Positions 20,541 through 32,984 of a stretch of DNA of 64,000 nt are shown here, piece by piece (the stretch's first letter is position 1; every line of letters starts with the position of its first letter). Both the position numbers and the translations under genes were made by a program. This DNA is from Utricularia gibba (Eukaryota > Streptophyta > Magnoliopsida > Lamiales > Lentibulariaceae): assembly GCA_002189035.1 (NCBI GenBank), contig NEEC01000004.1, positions 3,224,001-3,288,000 on the forward strand, given 5' to 3'. Under the pieces are notes generated by a model that saw only the letters and a program-made list of their open reading frames with translations, searched no databases and was not told the origin of the DNA.

Positions 20541-21934
20541 TCTTTTTTTCTTTTTTTTCTCGATGAGTGTGTCTCAACGTTGTTGGTTCAGTGTGAAGAT
20601 AGGGTTGGGTTTTATATTGCTTACGATATTTTTGAAAATAATAAACGAATTATCCTTAAATAAAAAACAGTGTGACAGAGCGGCTAATTAGGGTGGGCCA
20701 CAAATGAATATAAAATTTCGTAATCTCATCCCCTTACGGCAAAAATTAGCACCAAATCTTTTTTTCTAAACACAATACATAAATATTGCAAAGGGGCGAA
20801 CTTTGCGGTCAGAATCTTAAATTACAATCATTATAAATAATTTAACCTTCAAATTTCAAAATTATGTCAATGACTTCTCAACTTGTTTTTTTGTAAATAA
20901 TTTAATTTCGAACATATAAAATTATATATTTAATCCTTCATATTACTACAATTAATTAGTTTAACTCTAATATCATTATAACAATGCATCATACAAAATA
21001 TGATATAATTATCATCATGTTGAATCATATGAAATTTGAATGTAATATAGCAATCATCACTTCGAATCATATTAGATACAAATATGATATAATCCTAATT
21101 GAAGTATCACTTGATTCGTCAAATTTCAGACCCGAACGTGAAAACCATAATACGAAATTTTGTTAAATTTGAAACCAGAATCAATTCGTGACAATATAAA
21201 CCAATTCATTTTTTAAAAATTTTGAAAATTATTTAGATTTTCATTGCACAATTTTGAAAAACTTGAATTATTTTTTTACAATTTTGATGTTTGATTATAA
21301 GATTATTTATACTGATTGAAACTTAGAATATTGTTATTACAATTTTAGTAACAAAAATTGATTGTGTAATTTAAAAAACTCAGGAATCTTGGGCGGGCGC
21401 GGCGGCAGAGCATGTTTTTCCATAGTGACTAAATAAATAAATAATAAAGCAAACAGCCATTGGAATGGATTCCTCCACATGGTCTGGGATTGGGATGTCG
21501 TGACCCTGACCCTGACTCTGTGGGGCGGGCAAGGGTTGGGGTTGTGTGCCGTCGCCTTCCTGCCCGCACATTCTGCTCGCTCTGCCCCCAGTCGATTTGG
21601 CATATCCCCAATCCCACCCATACCCCCTGTTTACGACCTAATTAAGAGCATTTATTACACTTCTGTCGGCATCAAGACACTTGATATATATATATATACA
21701 TGCAGTGACCAGACAAGAATGATGTTGAGTGGGTATGGTATATGTGTTCATCGGGCAACATTTCTTTCTTTTAAATTCTTTGTTTCCCCGGCTGTGGAAT
21801 CAAGAACAATAAATGAGCAACAAACAAAAAAAAGCATTTAGTTTCGAGTTTTAACAGGTGGGCGTGGGCTGACCTCAATTCCTCTACTGTGTCGTCGACT
21901 TCACATTCCAATCTCTCAAAAAAACCTCCCTCCT
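20541..21934. other. AT-rich spacer and 3' flank of the glucanase gene
   Basis: 20,541-21,380 is AT-rich with nothing recognisable. 21,390-21,640 is an isolated GC-rich patch with overlapping short frames on both strands but no conserved domain. A short (TA)n run lies near 21,684-21,699. The 3' end of the glucanase gene is probably in the last 100-200 bp. Confidence 0.45.
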
Positions 21935-23887
21935 TTACCATTGAACCATCCATGGCATTTGCAACAGCAAGGCCAGCAGAACGCCCCACCCCGATCCCAC
22001 CACGCTGCCGACCCCGGCGCTGCTGGCGACCGTCGAGTTCACCACCTCCCTTGTTCTGTTGTGCACCCTTTTGCTGAAAACAGTTTCATGTGAAACCAAC
22101 GGTGAGAAGGATACGATCCAACGTGTAGCCCAACAGCCTTGAGCGGGCCATTTTCCGTGCACTGTAAAAATGGTAACGAGTGCTGTTGCTTACCTGCCTG
22201 GAAATATGCACCCCCCGTGACCTGAAATGACACCAAAAACAATGAATCAGTATATTACTGTGGGGCTGCCGCCTGCTGCTGCTTTAGGAGATCTGTGGAC
22301 CCAACCACATAACACCATCTTCCACTCGTTCATTTCTCGCAGTAAGAATCTTCCAACATGCCAAGTTTTCAGATAGAATGAATGCAACCCGGAGTGTTCA
22401 GAGAGCATTCTTTGTGAAATGAAGAATATGGGCTTACTTGGATCGGTTGTGGTGATCATAGCAGCGCCTTTGAAGTCGCAGGAGCCGGACGATTTCCCTT
22501 CCTTCTGATAATAACTATTGAATGCATAAGACGCATGATTCTTCACATTGTTTGGCTGGTAGCATCTCTGCCCTGGCTGAATCTCGGAGCAGTTTGCTCT
22601 ACCAGGTCCGCAAGCCCAATCCAACGCAGCCTGCAGAGTTTTTGAATCCAAGCCATCCATAGCAATACAATACGTCTGATTTGTTGAGTCGTTTGCCAGA
22701 AATGAGCCACTATCAGAAACATGAAGCAAGTAAACTGGAGTTGTGTTTGCATAGAACAGACCCCAATTCGCCTCGGATACCGGATTAGACCGCAAATCTT
22801 CGTTGAATAACTCGTAGATGTACACACTAGAAGTGATTTCAGGGTGCACTGGTGTTCCGGTGCGCTCCAAGATGTGCCTAATCAGGTTGGAGTTGAACGT
22901 ATCTGCATTGTCAATGGTTGCAGAAGGCTCCTTCGAGTCCCCTTTTGAAGGCCAACCAGTCTCGGAAACCACAACTGGAACATCAGTAACATTAAGATTC
23001 TTCATTGAAAAATAAACAGAATCAATCATGGCATCAAGAACATTGGTGTAGTGCAGCAGCGTGTTGGGGTCAACCATCTCCTTTGAAGGTGTCAAGGACT
23101 TGAAAAGTGCGTTTTCCAAAGGAACAACCCCTTTGTTCTGCATATAGACATAGTAGGGATACAAGTTCATCATCAGTGGAGATCGAGTCCTTGACAGAAA
23201 CTGCAGCAATTGAGTTAAAACAGGGCTGAAACTCTGATTGAAATATGACTGTGAAGGTGGAAAGGGGTCAAGAACAATAGAGGCAGAATTGGGTGTCGAA
23301 ATCTTGATTTGTGAGTGCAAATTCGCAGCCACAAGAGCGCTGTAGAGCGACTCAATCGCCGGCATAAGCAAAGGAACTGAATTAGGAACAGTGGTGAGAA
23401 CTTCATCACCGACGGCTATGGCGGTGATGAGAGTTTCAGGGTAGAACGCCACCACATTCCGGCCAACCCATGTGGCGGCGGTGGCGTTGGAAGAGCCAAT
23501 GGCGAGAAGTTGGTTGTTGGGCACACTCACAATGACTCTAATCTTAGTGTTAGCAAGTGCTCTGAGAATATCAGCATTAGCATCATAGAGGCGGACATGG
23601 GTTATCTTCTGCAACTGCAAAAAGGAAACCAAATCCGCCGGAGAAAGCAAATTCGACACATCTGTCCCGATGTTAACCCCGACAAAGGGCTCATCTTTTC
23701 CTTGCTGCTGCGCCCTAATTTCTGCAACACAAACACAAAGAGCCCACAAAATAAACTACATTCATCGAAACCCCACAACCCCAAAAGGCGTTTGGTCTAA
23801 AGAAAATCTCCCAAAAACAATACCTGAGGAAATAGCAGCAGCTAGGAGGAGGAGAAGTAACGAGGGAATGAGGTTAGAAGTCTCCAT
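21935..23887 (-). CDS. GPI-anchored endo-1,3-beta-glucanase (GH17 + X8)
   Basis: Four exons on the minus strand: 23,887-23,824, 23,721-22,438, 22,221-22,194 and 22,073-21,935; phases close to give 504 aa. Order: signal peptide (about 1-24, ETSNLIPSLLLLLLAAA), GH17 TIM barrel (about 33-350), X8/CBM43 domain (about 370-455, with TYCIAMDGLDSKTLQAALDW and conserved Cys), then a Ser/Gly spacer and a hydrophobic C-terminus (GWGVLLALLLQMPW) fitting a GPI signal. The catalytic nucleophile is Glu275 in VVVSETGWPSKGD. The acid/base is Glu128 in AIAVGDEV, where most relatives have VGNE. It hydrolyses callose at the cell wall; GPI-anchored relatives include plasmodesmal glucanases. The 28-bp third exon is short but keeps the SHGGCIFPG linker seen in relatives. 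Confidence 0.93.
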
Positions 23888-24394
23888 TACCGGAAATGAG
23901 AAGCTACACTACAGGGTTGAAGCTCATGGGCAGTGGGAGTGTCGGCCGTGGCTGGTAAAGAGTTATTTCCAAGTTTCAGCAACTTCTGCGCCGAGTGGGC
24001 ACGCAAGGGGGGTATTGAGTGGTCAGTGACACAGAAAGCTGCCGACTTTTCACCATGGAAACTCTGAAGAGTTGCAATTTCATCTCGGACCCACCCACGG
24101 TTAAAATTTCTTCTAGAGGCTGCTGCGATCTTCGTTTGGAAAATCCCATCTAAGCGAAGCTGGTGTTGCGAATGCAACCAAAGGAAAGCAGGGGTATAAG
24201 CTGGAAAGGCAAGACTGTTGCGTTGATTTTAGGAGGGTAATAAGAATTGCAGGTGTATGATGTGGAAGTCCGACAAGGAGTCCCTCTCTAGAAATGGGTT
24301 TTGTTGTGTGTTTCAGATTTTTAATTTTAAAATATTATTTTTAATTTTTAATAGAAATAAAAGTGAGTAGGGAGGGAGTTTATGCACCAAATTG
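23888..24394. other. Upstream region of the glucanase gene
   Basis: 5' flank of the minus-strand gene; the first 250 bp are mixed-composition and may include the 5'UTR and promoter. No other gene is seen. Confidence 0.45.
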
Positions 24395-24715
24395 AGTGTA
24401 ATATTTTATGTTAGTAGTGCAAATGAGTTGAGCCAGCTCACGAGTTTTTTTCGACCTCAGCTCAAGCTCGACTACAGCTCAACTCGATCGAACTCGAGCC
24501 AACTGCGAGCTGAGCTCGAGCTTAGTATTCCAAAGCTTGAGGTTGGAGGAAGCACATTTTTGGGTTCGAGGCATATTTTTGGACTTGAATCGAGCCTAAG
24601 CTCAAGCCAAGTTTTCCCGAGCTCGAGCCTACGCCTAAAAATGTTCGATCCAGCTTAAGCTCAAGCTTGAAAATTTCCAAAAAGCTCGGCTCGACTTGTT
24701 TGTACCTCTATTTTA
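24395..24715 (-). repeat. GAGCTCGAG-rich repeat, probable MITE
   Basis: Dense in GAGCTCGAGC/GCTCGAGCTC permutations and ending, on the minus strand, in AGAGGTACAAACAAGTCGAG. That end resembles the 'AGGGGTGTAA.CGAGCCGAG' terminus common in plant hAT-like MITEs. A related truncated end lies at 27,484-27,604. Confidence 0.5.
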
Positions 24716-25433
24716 TGCCAATGTTGGAGAATAATGTACCCAAATGTTAAAACCATTATTGCTTCCACTTCCAAAAGGGAAATTGAATGATGGAACCATT
24801 ATGTAATAATTTGACTTTAATATTATCAATCTTGTTTTTTTTTAAATGAAAAATATGGTCTCAAAAATTACTTTCTACGAATAATCAAACTTTTAGATTT
24901 TTTTTAAACAAAGACACTTACTCAAATCTTTTAAATTTTTTTATTCATTCAACTACTCAAGTTGTTTTTTAAGAACAAGCTTTGGAAGATTCATCTTTCA
25001 TCTTTCATCTCCTTCCATGTTTAACGTTTTTTTTTCTAATAATGATAAGCAAAAATATTCATATCATTTTAAAAATAAAATTTTTATATTAAATAAATTT
25101 ATAATTGCAATTTTATGTTATATGCAAATCAAATAAGTTACATAATGGTTTTAAGATTGAATTCAAAAAACGTCACCTATGGTGTGGTAGATTCATATAT
25201 TTTTGAATATTTATGTTATCCTAAAAAGATTAATTTCTTAATTATCTTTACTTCTAACCCTAGAAAATGGTGCAAGTCATCTAATTCTTTCATATGAAAT
25301 CTAAAAGAGAGATTTTATTAATATGTTGAATTTCTTTAATGAAATCTTTAATTAGAATTAGATCATCTTTTCCTCCATTGTTTTATTCCATACTTCTTTC
25401 TCAACTTCTTCATAGGTGGGCTCATGTACTTTT
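24716..25433. other. AT-rich spacer, no gene seen
   Basis: AT-rich and low complexity. No coding block; possibly the 3' remnant of the adjoining Copia element. Confidence 0.4.
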
Positions 25434-26463
25434 TCAAGTATTGCAATATTTGCATAATTCGGATTTGGTCTTCCTCTTGTAGATCGACACTAGGGTGGAG
25501 AGAGTTCTTTCAAGTTTTTTAACCATTGAGAATTTTTTTCTTGATGATGAACTTCTATTTGCCATAGAGTTTTCACATTGGAGGGATATTTCTTCTTTTC
25601 TCCACTCACGTTGACATTCTTCATGAGATGAGTCTTCGAGGATGGATTCTTTTAAATCAGTCTCACTTTGATCTATCTCCACTTGAGTCATGTCTTTGGA
25701 TGACTACCATATTGATGTTTCATCAAATACCACATTTTTTTATGTATAGATCATTGGTTAGATCATAGCATCACTAGCTTTTTCGTTCTTCATCATAACC
25801 AAGAAATAAGTCTTATATTGCTTTCTTGTCAATTTTTTTTTAAAAAATGATCAGAAACAAAGACATAACACACACATCCAAATGTTTTAAAGTGTCCAAT
25901 TGTGCGTTTTATTTTCCAAAATTTCTGAAATAGTAAGACAAAACCTAACTTATCTTGCGGTAGACGATTAATAATATGAGTTGATATTTTGATAACTTCA
26001 ATCCAAAAGTGTCTAAACATATTCATAGCATGGAGGATACTTCGATACACCTCAACAATATGTCAATTTTTTGTTTCTGTTATTCTATTCTATTGTGGAA
26101 TGTTGGCATAGGTCAATTGTCTTTGAATCATATGTCTTATTCGATACATGGAGAGCACATGAGAGTGATATTCTATGTCATTATTAGTATGAAAAAAATT
26201 CTTTTATTGAAGTAACTCTCAGCCTTCTCTCTAAATTCATTGAACTTAGCAAATGTCATTAATTTTTCCTTCATAAAATCTACCCATAAGTACCTTGAAA
26301 AATCACCGATGAACGTTACCATATATTTTATCGCAATCATTGCTGGTTTGATAAGTCTAAAGATGTTAGAATATACAAGTTCCAATGGTTCCTTGACTTG
26401 ATGAGCTTTCTCAAATTGACATCCTACACACACCGTGTTAGTTGGAATAATTATCTCATGCAA
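25434..26463 (-). pseudogene. Copia integrase remnant
   Basis: Minus-strand blocks in the correct order: zinc-binding tail VCVGCQFEKAHQ, then PLELVYSNIF...MVTFIGDFSRYLWVDFMKEK (26,463-26,173; family 'LVHTDV...FIDDFSR..WV'), then SILHAMNMFRHFWIEVI and NRLPQDKLGF...FGCVCYVFV (26,050-25,829). This is the integrase core and C-terminal segment of a Ty1/copia polyprotein. Frames are split and no reverse transcriptase follows, so it is a truncated dead copy. Confidence 0.82.
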
Positions 26464-27483
26464 TTACTTCACCATTGATTTCTCTACCATTACTTTGAGC
26501 TTATGACGTCTCATATGAACTAGTCATGCATGCGAGAGAGTGGAAGTCTGATTTTTTCAAGTCTTATTCACATAAGTTGATTATATTGACATCACATAGA
26601 TAGACTCTATTTTTTTCCTTCCACAATAGATGTGCTTATTATTTTTTGGTTTTGGTATACTTCAATCTTATGAGTTTCAAACACAACATAATTGCCTTGA
26701 TCCATTACTTGGAAAACAGATAGTAAATTCTTTTTTTTCTAGGAATATGATAGACTTTCTATAAATCAAAATCATTAGAACCAAAGTAAGGATTGATGAA
26801 TGCCTTGTCGATATTATCAATTAGCATATTGAAATCATTGGCAATTATGATTACTTAATTTCCTTTATATTTCTCAATATTCTTCAGCTTATTGATATTT
26901 TTAAACATGTGGTTAGAGCATTCAAAATCAAGAATCCAATCCTCATAATTTATTTTTCATAATGATTTTGTTGTATTAGTAGGTACATCTTCCTTATTTT
27001 CTTTTGGTTCAATTTCTTCAATAATTGCAATTGTGTATGTGGCAGTAGCATTTCATTCTTCTTCACCGCTCTTTTATTCTCAACTTCTTATTTTAGAGGT
27101 TGTAGTATCTGCTCTTTATCTACAAATAAAGAGTATTTATTTGTTTTCATGTTTTTTCTAAATTGTAAGCTCTTTCTGAAATATCATCTTTCTTCTTTCT
27201 CTTTTGACACATAGATTTGCTTCTAAAATTTTTTGTGTGCATTTGGCTAGAGTGACTTACCTTGTAGAATATTGAACATCACCTATTCTTTTTTATGTTT
27301 CATAGAAACTCCAACTATATGTGCTGTAAGAACTTCTTCATTGAAGCATATTTTCCAATTCTAGAAGCATTAATTAAGTTGGCCATCCTTCAACAATTGT
27401 TATGAAACTATTATGTTATGATTTTAGTCTATTTATATTTGTTATTCTCATCTATTGTCTATTAGTCATTTTTTAGAGAATAT
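26464..27483 (-). other. Probable Copia gag-side debris
   Basis: Lies upstream of the integrase remnant on the minus strand, where gag and protease would be. I see no intact frame and no certain zinc knuckle. Assignment is by position only. Confidence 0.4.
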
Positions 27484-27604
27484 TTGAGCTAGGGGTGTAA
27501 TCAAGCCGAGTCGAGCTGAGCTTTCGGTGTGCTCGACTCGACTCACCCACCTTCATATCGAACTCGAGCCGAGCTCAAGCTCGGAACAAGCCTGACAACA
27601 TGTG
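27484..27604. repeat. Truncated hAT-MITE-like end
   Basis: TAGGGGTGTAATCAAGCCGA followed by CGAGCTGAGC-type repeats. It is cut by the LTR that starts at 27,605. Related to 24,395-24,715. Confidence 0.45.
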
Positions 27605-28911
27605 TGTTGCGTGTCGTTTCCTCAACAAATTTTAAATATTTTAAAACGTAAAACACTAGAAAGCGTAGTACGAGTATCGATCTCAGGGAGTTGTTTTTCG
27701 TGAAAAGTGTTTGCAAGCAACTTCTACAAAATGTCACGTTTGTAAAAGGGGGTTTTTAAGATGCAGAAATGAAAGATACAACTTAAGTAATGGGCCTTGA
27801 CTACGGGACGCAGTTCCTGGGAATAAGACTCCATCTCCTTCTTTTGTCCGTCCTTGCCTTGGTTTTCACAGATTTCTTCTGAATAGCTGGTTATAGGAGC
27901 AAGGAATAGCCTACTCTCCCTTACACTCTGATTGACAAGGAGGCACGGGAATAGCCTCATGTGATTCCCCCTTGGACGATTAGGAAGACAAGAGGATTGC
28001 CTTCGATTGCCTTCAAAACCAAATTGTGCGCGTGTGCCCAGCTGTTGCCAATGGCCAGTGGTAGGTCCGAGGTCACAACCTGTCCACTGTCGCGGTACCT
28101 AGGCCACAAACAATCTGCTACTTCCCTCGAACCAGCAGGGTTGGAGTTGGTGCTCTTCACCTTGATCTTCACCAAAATCCGCGAGAAGTGGCCTGCTACT
28201 CATGAACCTTGACTAAGGGTCATTACAGAAAGACTGCAACAAGACACGTGGAAGTATGTGGAATCCGAATTGAATTCAGTGAAGAACTGAGTGTATTGCT
28301 TAGTACTTAGAAGTAAACTTCATCTACTTCCTAGAAACTAAAGGTTTTTAGCCCAAAAGGGCCATAGAAACTGAAACGAAAAGGAAGCTAAGTGTTCTTC
28401 CTCCTTGAGGGGAGGAAGAACCTAAAAGTTCTAAGTACAAGATAAAATGTTCAAAAGTCCTAAACTAAGTGCTCCAAGTGGCTTTTATATGACTTCCCAC
28501 GTGCATTAACTCCTTTGGGTCCCCTTCCCATCATTCCTTTTGTCTTGCGTGCGCTAGCAACCTTTCTTTGCGTGCAAGTTTGCACCTAATAATTGCTGCA
28601 GACTCTGACATGTCGTAAGTCATGGGCCTTGACCAGTGTCAGTCTTCTGCCCACAATCATTCCAACTCGCGTACAAGGCACGAAAACTCAGAGTCTGACC
28701 ACTTGCAATACTCCTGCAACACTCCTGACAGTCTCCTGACATGCCTCGGTCAAAGTGTGAGAAAAAAAAACATAAAATATACACAAAATGGGAAAATAGG
28801 AATTTTCTAGTAAAAATCAAATACTTAATAGTAAGACTCCTAATTGGGCGACTTAGCACTTAATTAATACATAATAATACCTAAATAATAACTAGAAAAT
28901 GACACTTAACA
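27605..28911 (-). repeat. 3' LTR of the Athila-like element
   Basis: 1,307 bp; on the minus strand it begins TGTTAAGTGTCATTTTCTAG just after the polypurine tract and ends CGACACGCAACA. It matches 46,684-47,489 over the retained part. Confidence 0.88.
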
Positions 28912-28927
28912 TATTCCCCCACACTTA
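28912..28927 (-). other. Polypurine tract of the Athila-like element
   Basis: Minus strand AAGTGTGGGGGAATA directly precedes the 3' LTR. The upstream motif CTTGAGGACAAGCATG is the familiar context in this class of gypsy elements. Confidence 0.8.
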
Positions 28928-29511
28928 AATCATGCTTGTCCTCAAGTATGAAAATTATAGCAGTCCACGAAAAAGGGCAGAACCTAAATCATGATGCATT
29001 ACTAAGGTACACTCATTCCTACAGCAGGTATTTACTCCAATTCGATTCCTATCCTTTATCAAATCAAGGCAAGCCACTCAAGTTTGCATGTATCAGAATA
29101 AGATTTAACCAATGACTATTTATACACTAACAACATCAAGTTAGAAAGAGCAAAGAACATACACTATAGTGACTCAAGACCTTTTTCTTTCTCCTTTTTT
29201 TTTTTTTTGATAGAGGTCCCCGCTTTGGGGAAGAATATTTGGATTACAAAACCTCATGTGTGGTGTTAACCACGGTTTCGCCAAACATCCTTACCTTTGG
29301 CACCGCTATTTTTTTTCTCTCTTTTTTTTTTGTCTCGGTCTGGTCACTATAGCAGCAGCAAAAACTTATTCACAACATAATATATACAAGGACTGAAAAT
29401 GTAATCATAGCCACGGTATAATCTTTCCTAAAACATGCAACAAAAGCTTGATATCTAGGAAGAAAAATAATTGGAGTATTTTCCTAGCAGCAAGGAATTC
29501 ATGAACCTAAG
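28928..29511 (-). other. 3' untranslated segment of the Athila-like element
   Basis: Non-coding, continuous with 39,043-39,299 once the nested element is removed. Contains two pyrimidine-rich runs around 29,190 and 29,310. No gene. Confidence 0.6.
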
Positions 29512-30730
29512 TGATAACACCATTTTTATTATGTTTTTATATATGTTTTTAAGCATGTTTTGTAGGGATAAATGTTATTTAGTGTGCTAAATTATCTTCT
29601 TTTGCGTATTTAGTCTGCTAGAATGTGTTTATTGTGAAAACAGGCTCAATTGGCAACAATTGAGCCGAAAACTCTTATATTTTGTCCAGTCTATGTTTTA
29701 AGTCTTATCAGGGTAAGAGCTAGTACTGTAGCAGCGCACTTTCCGCGTTGACAAGTCAGAAGGGACAGAAAAGTTGTGCAAAAGCCACTTTCCACCGAAA
29801 GTAGCCGCCCTTCTGAAGAGATAAGATATGGAGCAGAGATCTCCCTTCTAGAAGCCTGAGGAAAAGACGAAGCTACCCTTACTTTTGAGCTGCAAAAGGG
29901 AAAAGCAAGGGAGAGAAGAAGAAGAGTACACTGTGCACGCAGAGTGCACAGACAGCGAACAGGAGCGAGCGGGAGGGAGGAGAACGTGGTTTGTTCGGCG
30001 AAAGTCTCCGGCGAACTCCAGATCTGCGTGTCTACACCACCGTTCCGGCCAGAACTTCGATTTCCAGCAGATCTCCAGCCACAGAAGCATCCTGCAACTT
30101 TTATTTGCGCATTTTCTGCACTTCCATTTCTGCGAGAACCTGTTATCGTTACTGCTTTCGTTTCTATGCTTTCTGCTGCTTTTCGGTACCTTGCTGTGAA
30201 CGGGAAACTCGTTGTAGACCTTGCCTTAGTTTATAAACATGTTTCTGTTTAAGCTTTTCATGTTTGCCTTTAAGTTTAACGTGCTTTTACTATTCCTGCG
30301 AACCATGCTTTGTTTCTGCAAACTATTACTCTGTTTTCAAGCGTTCCAAGCTGGGTTTAAGCCTAAGGGCTCTCTTGAGTGACACAAGAGCTAGACCTTG
30401 GTGTAAAACCCAGTCAAATTACTTTTATTTTATGTTTTATGCACCTTCACGTTAATTTCAATCCCTCTTCATCCCTGCAACTTGTTTATTCCAGTAACTG
30501 TTATTTTACGTCTTACCCGCATTAGACTTAAATCCCAGAAAACCCCCTGTTTCAAGTAATTGTGTTGAACTTCAGAAAATTGCAACCATTCCCTGTGGAT
30601 TCGACCCTTGCTTGCCACGCTACATTAATTCTTGTGATTTGTGTAGTAGAATAGCTCGGTTTATAAATTTCTTTTGATGCGTTGAATGTGTTAAACCGCG
30701 ACATTTAGCAACCCATTCCAACGTTTATCA
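29512..30730 (+). repeat. 5' LTR of the nested gypsy element
   Basis: 1,219 bp, TG...CA. Short open frames inside it recur unchanged in the 3' LTR and are not genes. Confidence 0.92.
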
Positions 30731-30733
30731 AAA

Positions 30734-30752
30734 TGGCGCTGTTGCCGGGGAA
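30734..30752 (+). other. Primer-binding site, tRNA-Asp type
   Basis: TGGCGCTGTTGCCGGGGAA lies three bases after the LTR and differs by one base from the TGGCGCCGTTGCCGGGGA form used by many plant gypsy elements. Confidence 0.85.
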
Positions 30753-30902
30753 TGGTGTTTGTTAATTTTTCTGTTGTTAATGCATTTACGTTCCTTTGTA
30801 GGTCCACTTGAACCCCTTGATTTGGAGATCGAGAGGACTGAAAAATTACTAAGAAAGAAGCACAAACAAAGTCAGCAAGAGGCTAAGTTGAGAGCCAAAG
30901 AG

Positions 30903-32984
30903 ATGGCCGACAACCCACCAAATAACCAATAGCTTGTGAATATTTTGGAGAAGACTATTGGAGAGTATGAGTCACCGGATCATACATACCGAGGGCACTG
31001 CATTACCTTTCCTACAGCAGCAATTAATTTGGAGTTGAGGCCAGGAACTCTTGGTCTGTTTCCTAAGTATTATGGGAACAAGAATGAGGATCCTCATATG
31101 CATATTGATGATTGAATTGCTGTTGGAGCTGTGCTGCGACCCAAGGACGTGACTGAGGATGATTTACTAAGAGTCTTCCAATTTACTCTTGAAGGACATG
31201 CCAAGACGTGGTTCAATACACTTGAACCTGGAAGTATTAGAAGCTGGATGGAAATGAAGAAAACATTTTTAAATCAATTTTTTCCTACCTCGAGAGCAGA
31301 TGAAATTCGAAGCAAAATTGAGAATATTTTTCAGGATTATGATGAGCCTCTACATGAGTATTGGGACAGGTTCACAACTCTTCTTTCGAGCTGTCCACAC
31401 CATGGATTCGATAGATTAAAGCAAGTGAAATGTTTTTTGAAGGGCTTGACTGCTACCCAAAGAGATAAATTGGATTCTGCTGCACATGGTAATATGAGGA
31501 CTCTTACCCCATCTGAAGGCTGGGAGAAAATTAAAGAAATGGTTGAACATTCAAGGCATTCTCAATTTCGATCCAGAGCCCAGCGACAAGTGAATGAGAT
31601 GGGAGTACTAAGAGAAGATGAAGCAGCAAGAAATGACAAGGATATTGCTGAATTGAAGGATATGGTGAAAGGATTATTTCTTGTTCATGCCAAATCCATG
31701 CCTTGTGAAGTTTGTGGTATTCTGGAACATACTCCTGACCATTGCTCCATGAAAGGAAATCTGGAAGAACCACTTGAAGGAGTGAATGCAATGGGGTACA
31801 TGAATAATAGAGCGGATTATTTCAAGCCCAAAAATGACCAGCGATTTGAGCCTATGAGGAATCATCCCAATTTTAGCTGGAGAAGCACCAATGTGGAGAA
31901 TCCACAACATTTGGGATTTAATCAACAGCAGCAACCAGCTCAAACAATTTCGTTTCAGCAAGGACATAGTGTTCAACAGGGGAATAGGTATCAAAGCAAG
32001 CCTTATCAACCCCCACATCAGAGAGTCGACCAGCCAAGCACTTCAGGTGTTAAACCACCTCCTTCCACTGAAGAAATGATGAAGATGATGCTAGAAAACA
32101 TGGCCAGACGTGATGTTGAACAAGCAAAAAGGGATGTTGAATCTGAGAAGATGATGAAGAGTCTTGAGAGGCAAATTGGCCAACTTGCTACAGAGCTCAC
32201 TGAACTGAAAGGAAACTCAGGGAAATTACCATCTCATCCCAATGCTAATCCGAAGGCCAACATTTCTGCTATAGAACTTCGTGGGGGAAAGCAGCTCCCT
32301 GACCGAAAAGCCCCTACAAGCCACAGCAAAGCAGCAGAAGGGATTCAAATTAATTTTGAGGATAAGGTGCAGCATGAAAAGGCAGCAGGGGAACCTGTTG
32401 TTGAGATCAAGAAGACACCTCCTTTTACTGGAAGATTGCAAGCTCGAGCAAGGAAAGAAGAAAAGGACTCTATCATTTCAGCCTTGGACTCTGCAATGAT
32501 CACCATAAAGGCTGTAGATTATTTAAGGCAAGTGCCGAAAGGGATGAAAGTATTGAAGGACTTGTGTAGTTTGAAGAGGAAAAGCAAGGATGAGGACGTG
32601 ATCAAAGTCAGTGCCCAAGTCTCCGCATACCTGACCCACCCGATGCCAGAAAAATGTTCAGACCCTGGAACATTTTTTGTTCTTATCCAGGTAGGAACTA
32701 AATTCATTAGCAGGGCAATGGCAGATCAAGGCGCTTCAATCAACATGATGCCTTATGAAGTTTACTTGGCACTTGATTTGGAACCCCTCAGGCCAACCAA
32801 CTTGAAATTACAACTTGCAACCAGATTCGTGGCCATTCTAGAGGGTATTGCTGAAGATATTCTTGTTAGAGTTTCTAACACCTGTTATCCTTGCGATTTT
32901 GTTGTTGTTAAAATGCCTCCAGCTAGGGTGAATGATAATACTTTAATTCTGGGACGCCCTTTCTTAGCTACTGCAAATGCTTAG
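30903..32984 (+). pseudogene. gag-protease of the nested gypsy element
   Basis: The frame starts at ATG 30,903 and carries in-frame stops at 30,930 (TAG), 31,113 (TGA) and 32,982 (TAG). It shows the retrotransposon gag domain (GHAKTWFNTLEPGSIRSW; DEPLHEYWDRF), a CX2CX4HX4C zinc knuckle (CEVCGILEHTPDHC), a Gln-rich linker, a coiled-coil-like stretch, then a retropepsin-like segment with ADQGASINMMP and ILGRPFL. The Gly of DTG/DLG-type proteases is kept after Gln, with Asp before it. The longest intact part is 31,131-32,981. Confidence 0.88.

Noticed and set aside
21337-21841. GC-rich patch with overlapping frames on both strands
   Set aside because: Frames in four registers with low-complexity Pro/Arg content and no splice context or family resemblance; more likely a GC-rich 3' flank or repeat.
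29848-30455. Several overlapping open frames (80-104 codons) repeated identically at 38,159-38,766
   Set aside because: They lie wholly inside the two LTRs of one retrotransposon, have no conserved domain and are duplicated because the LTRs are.
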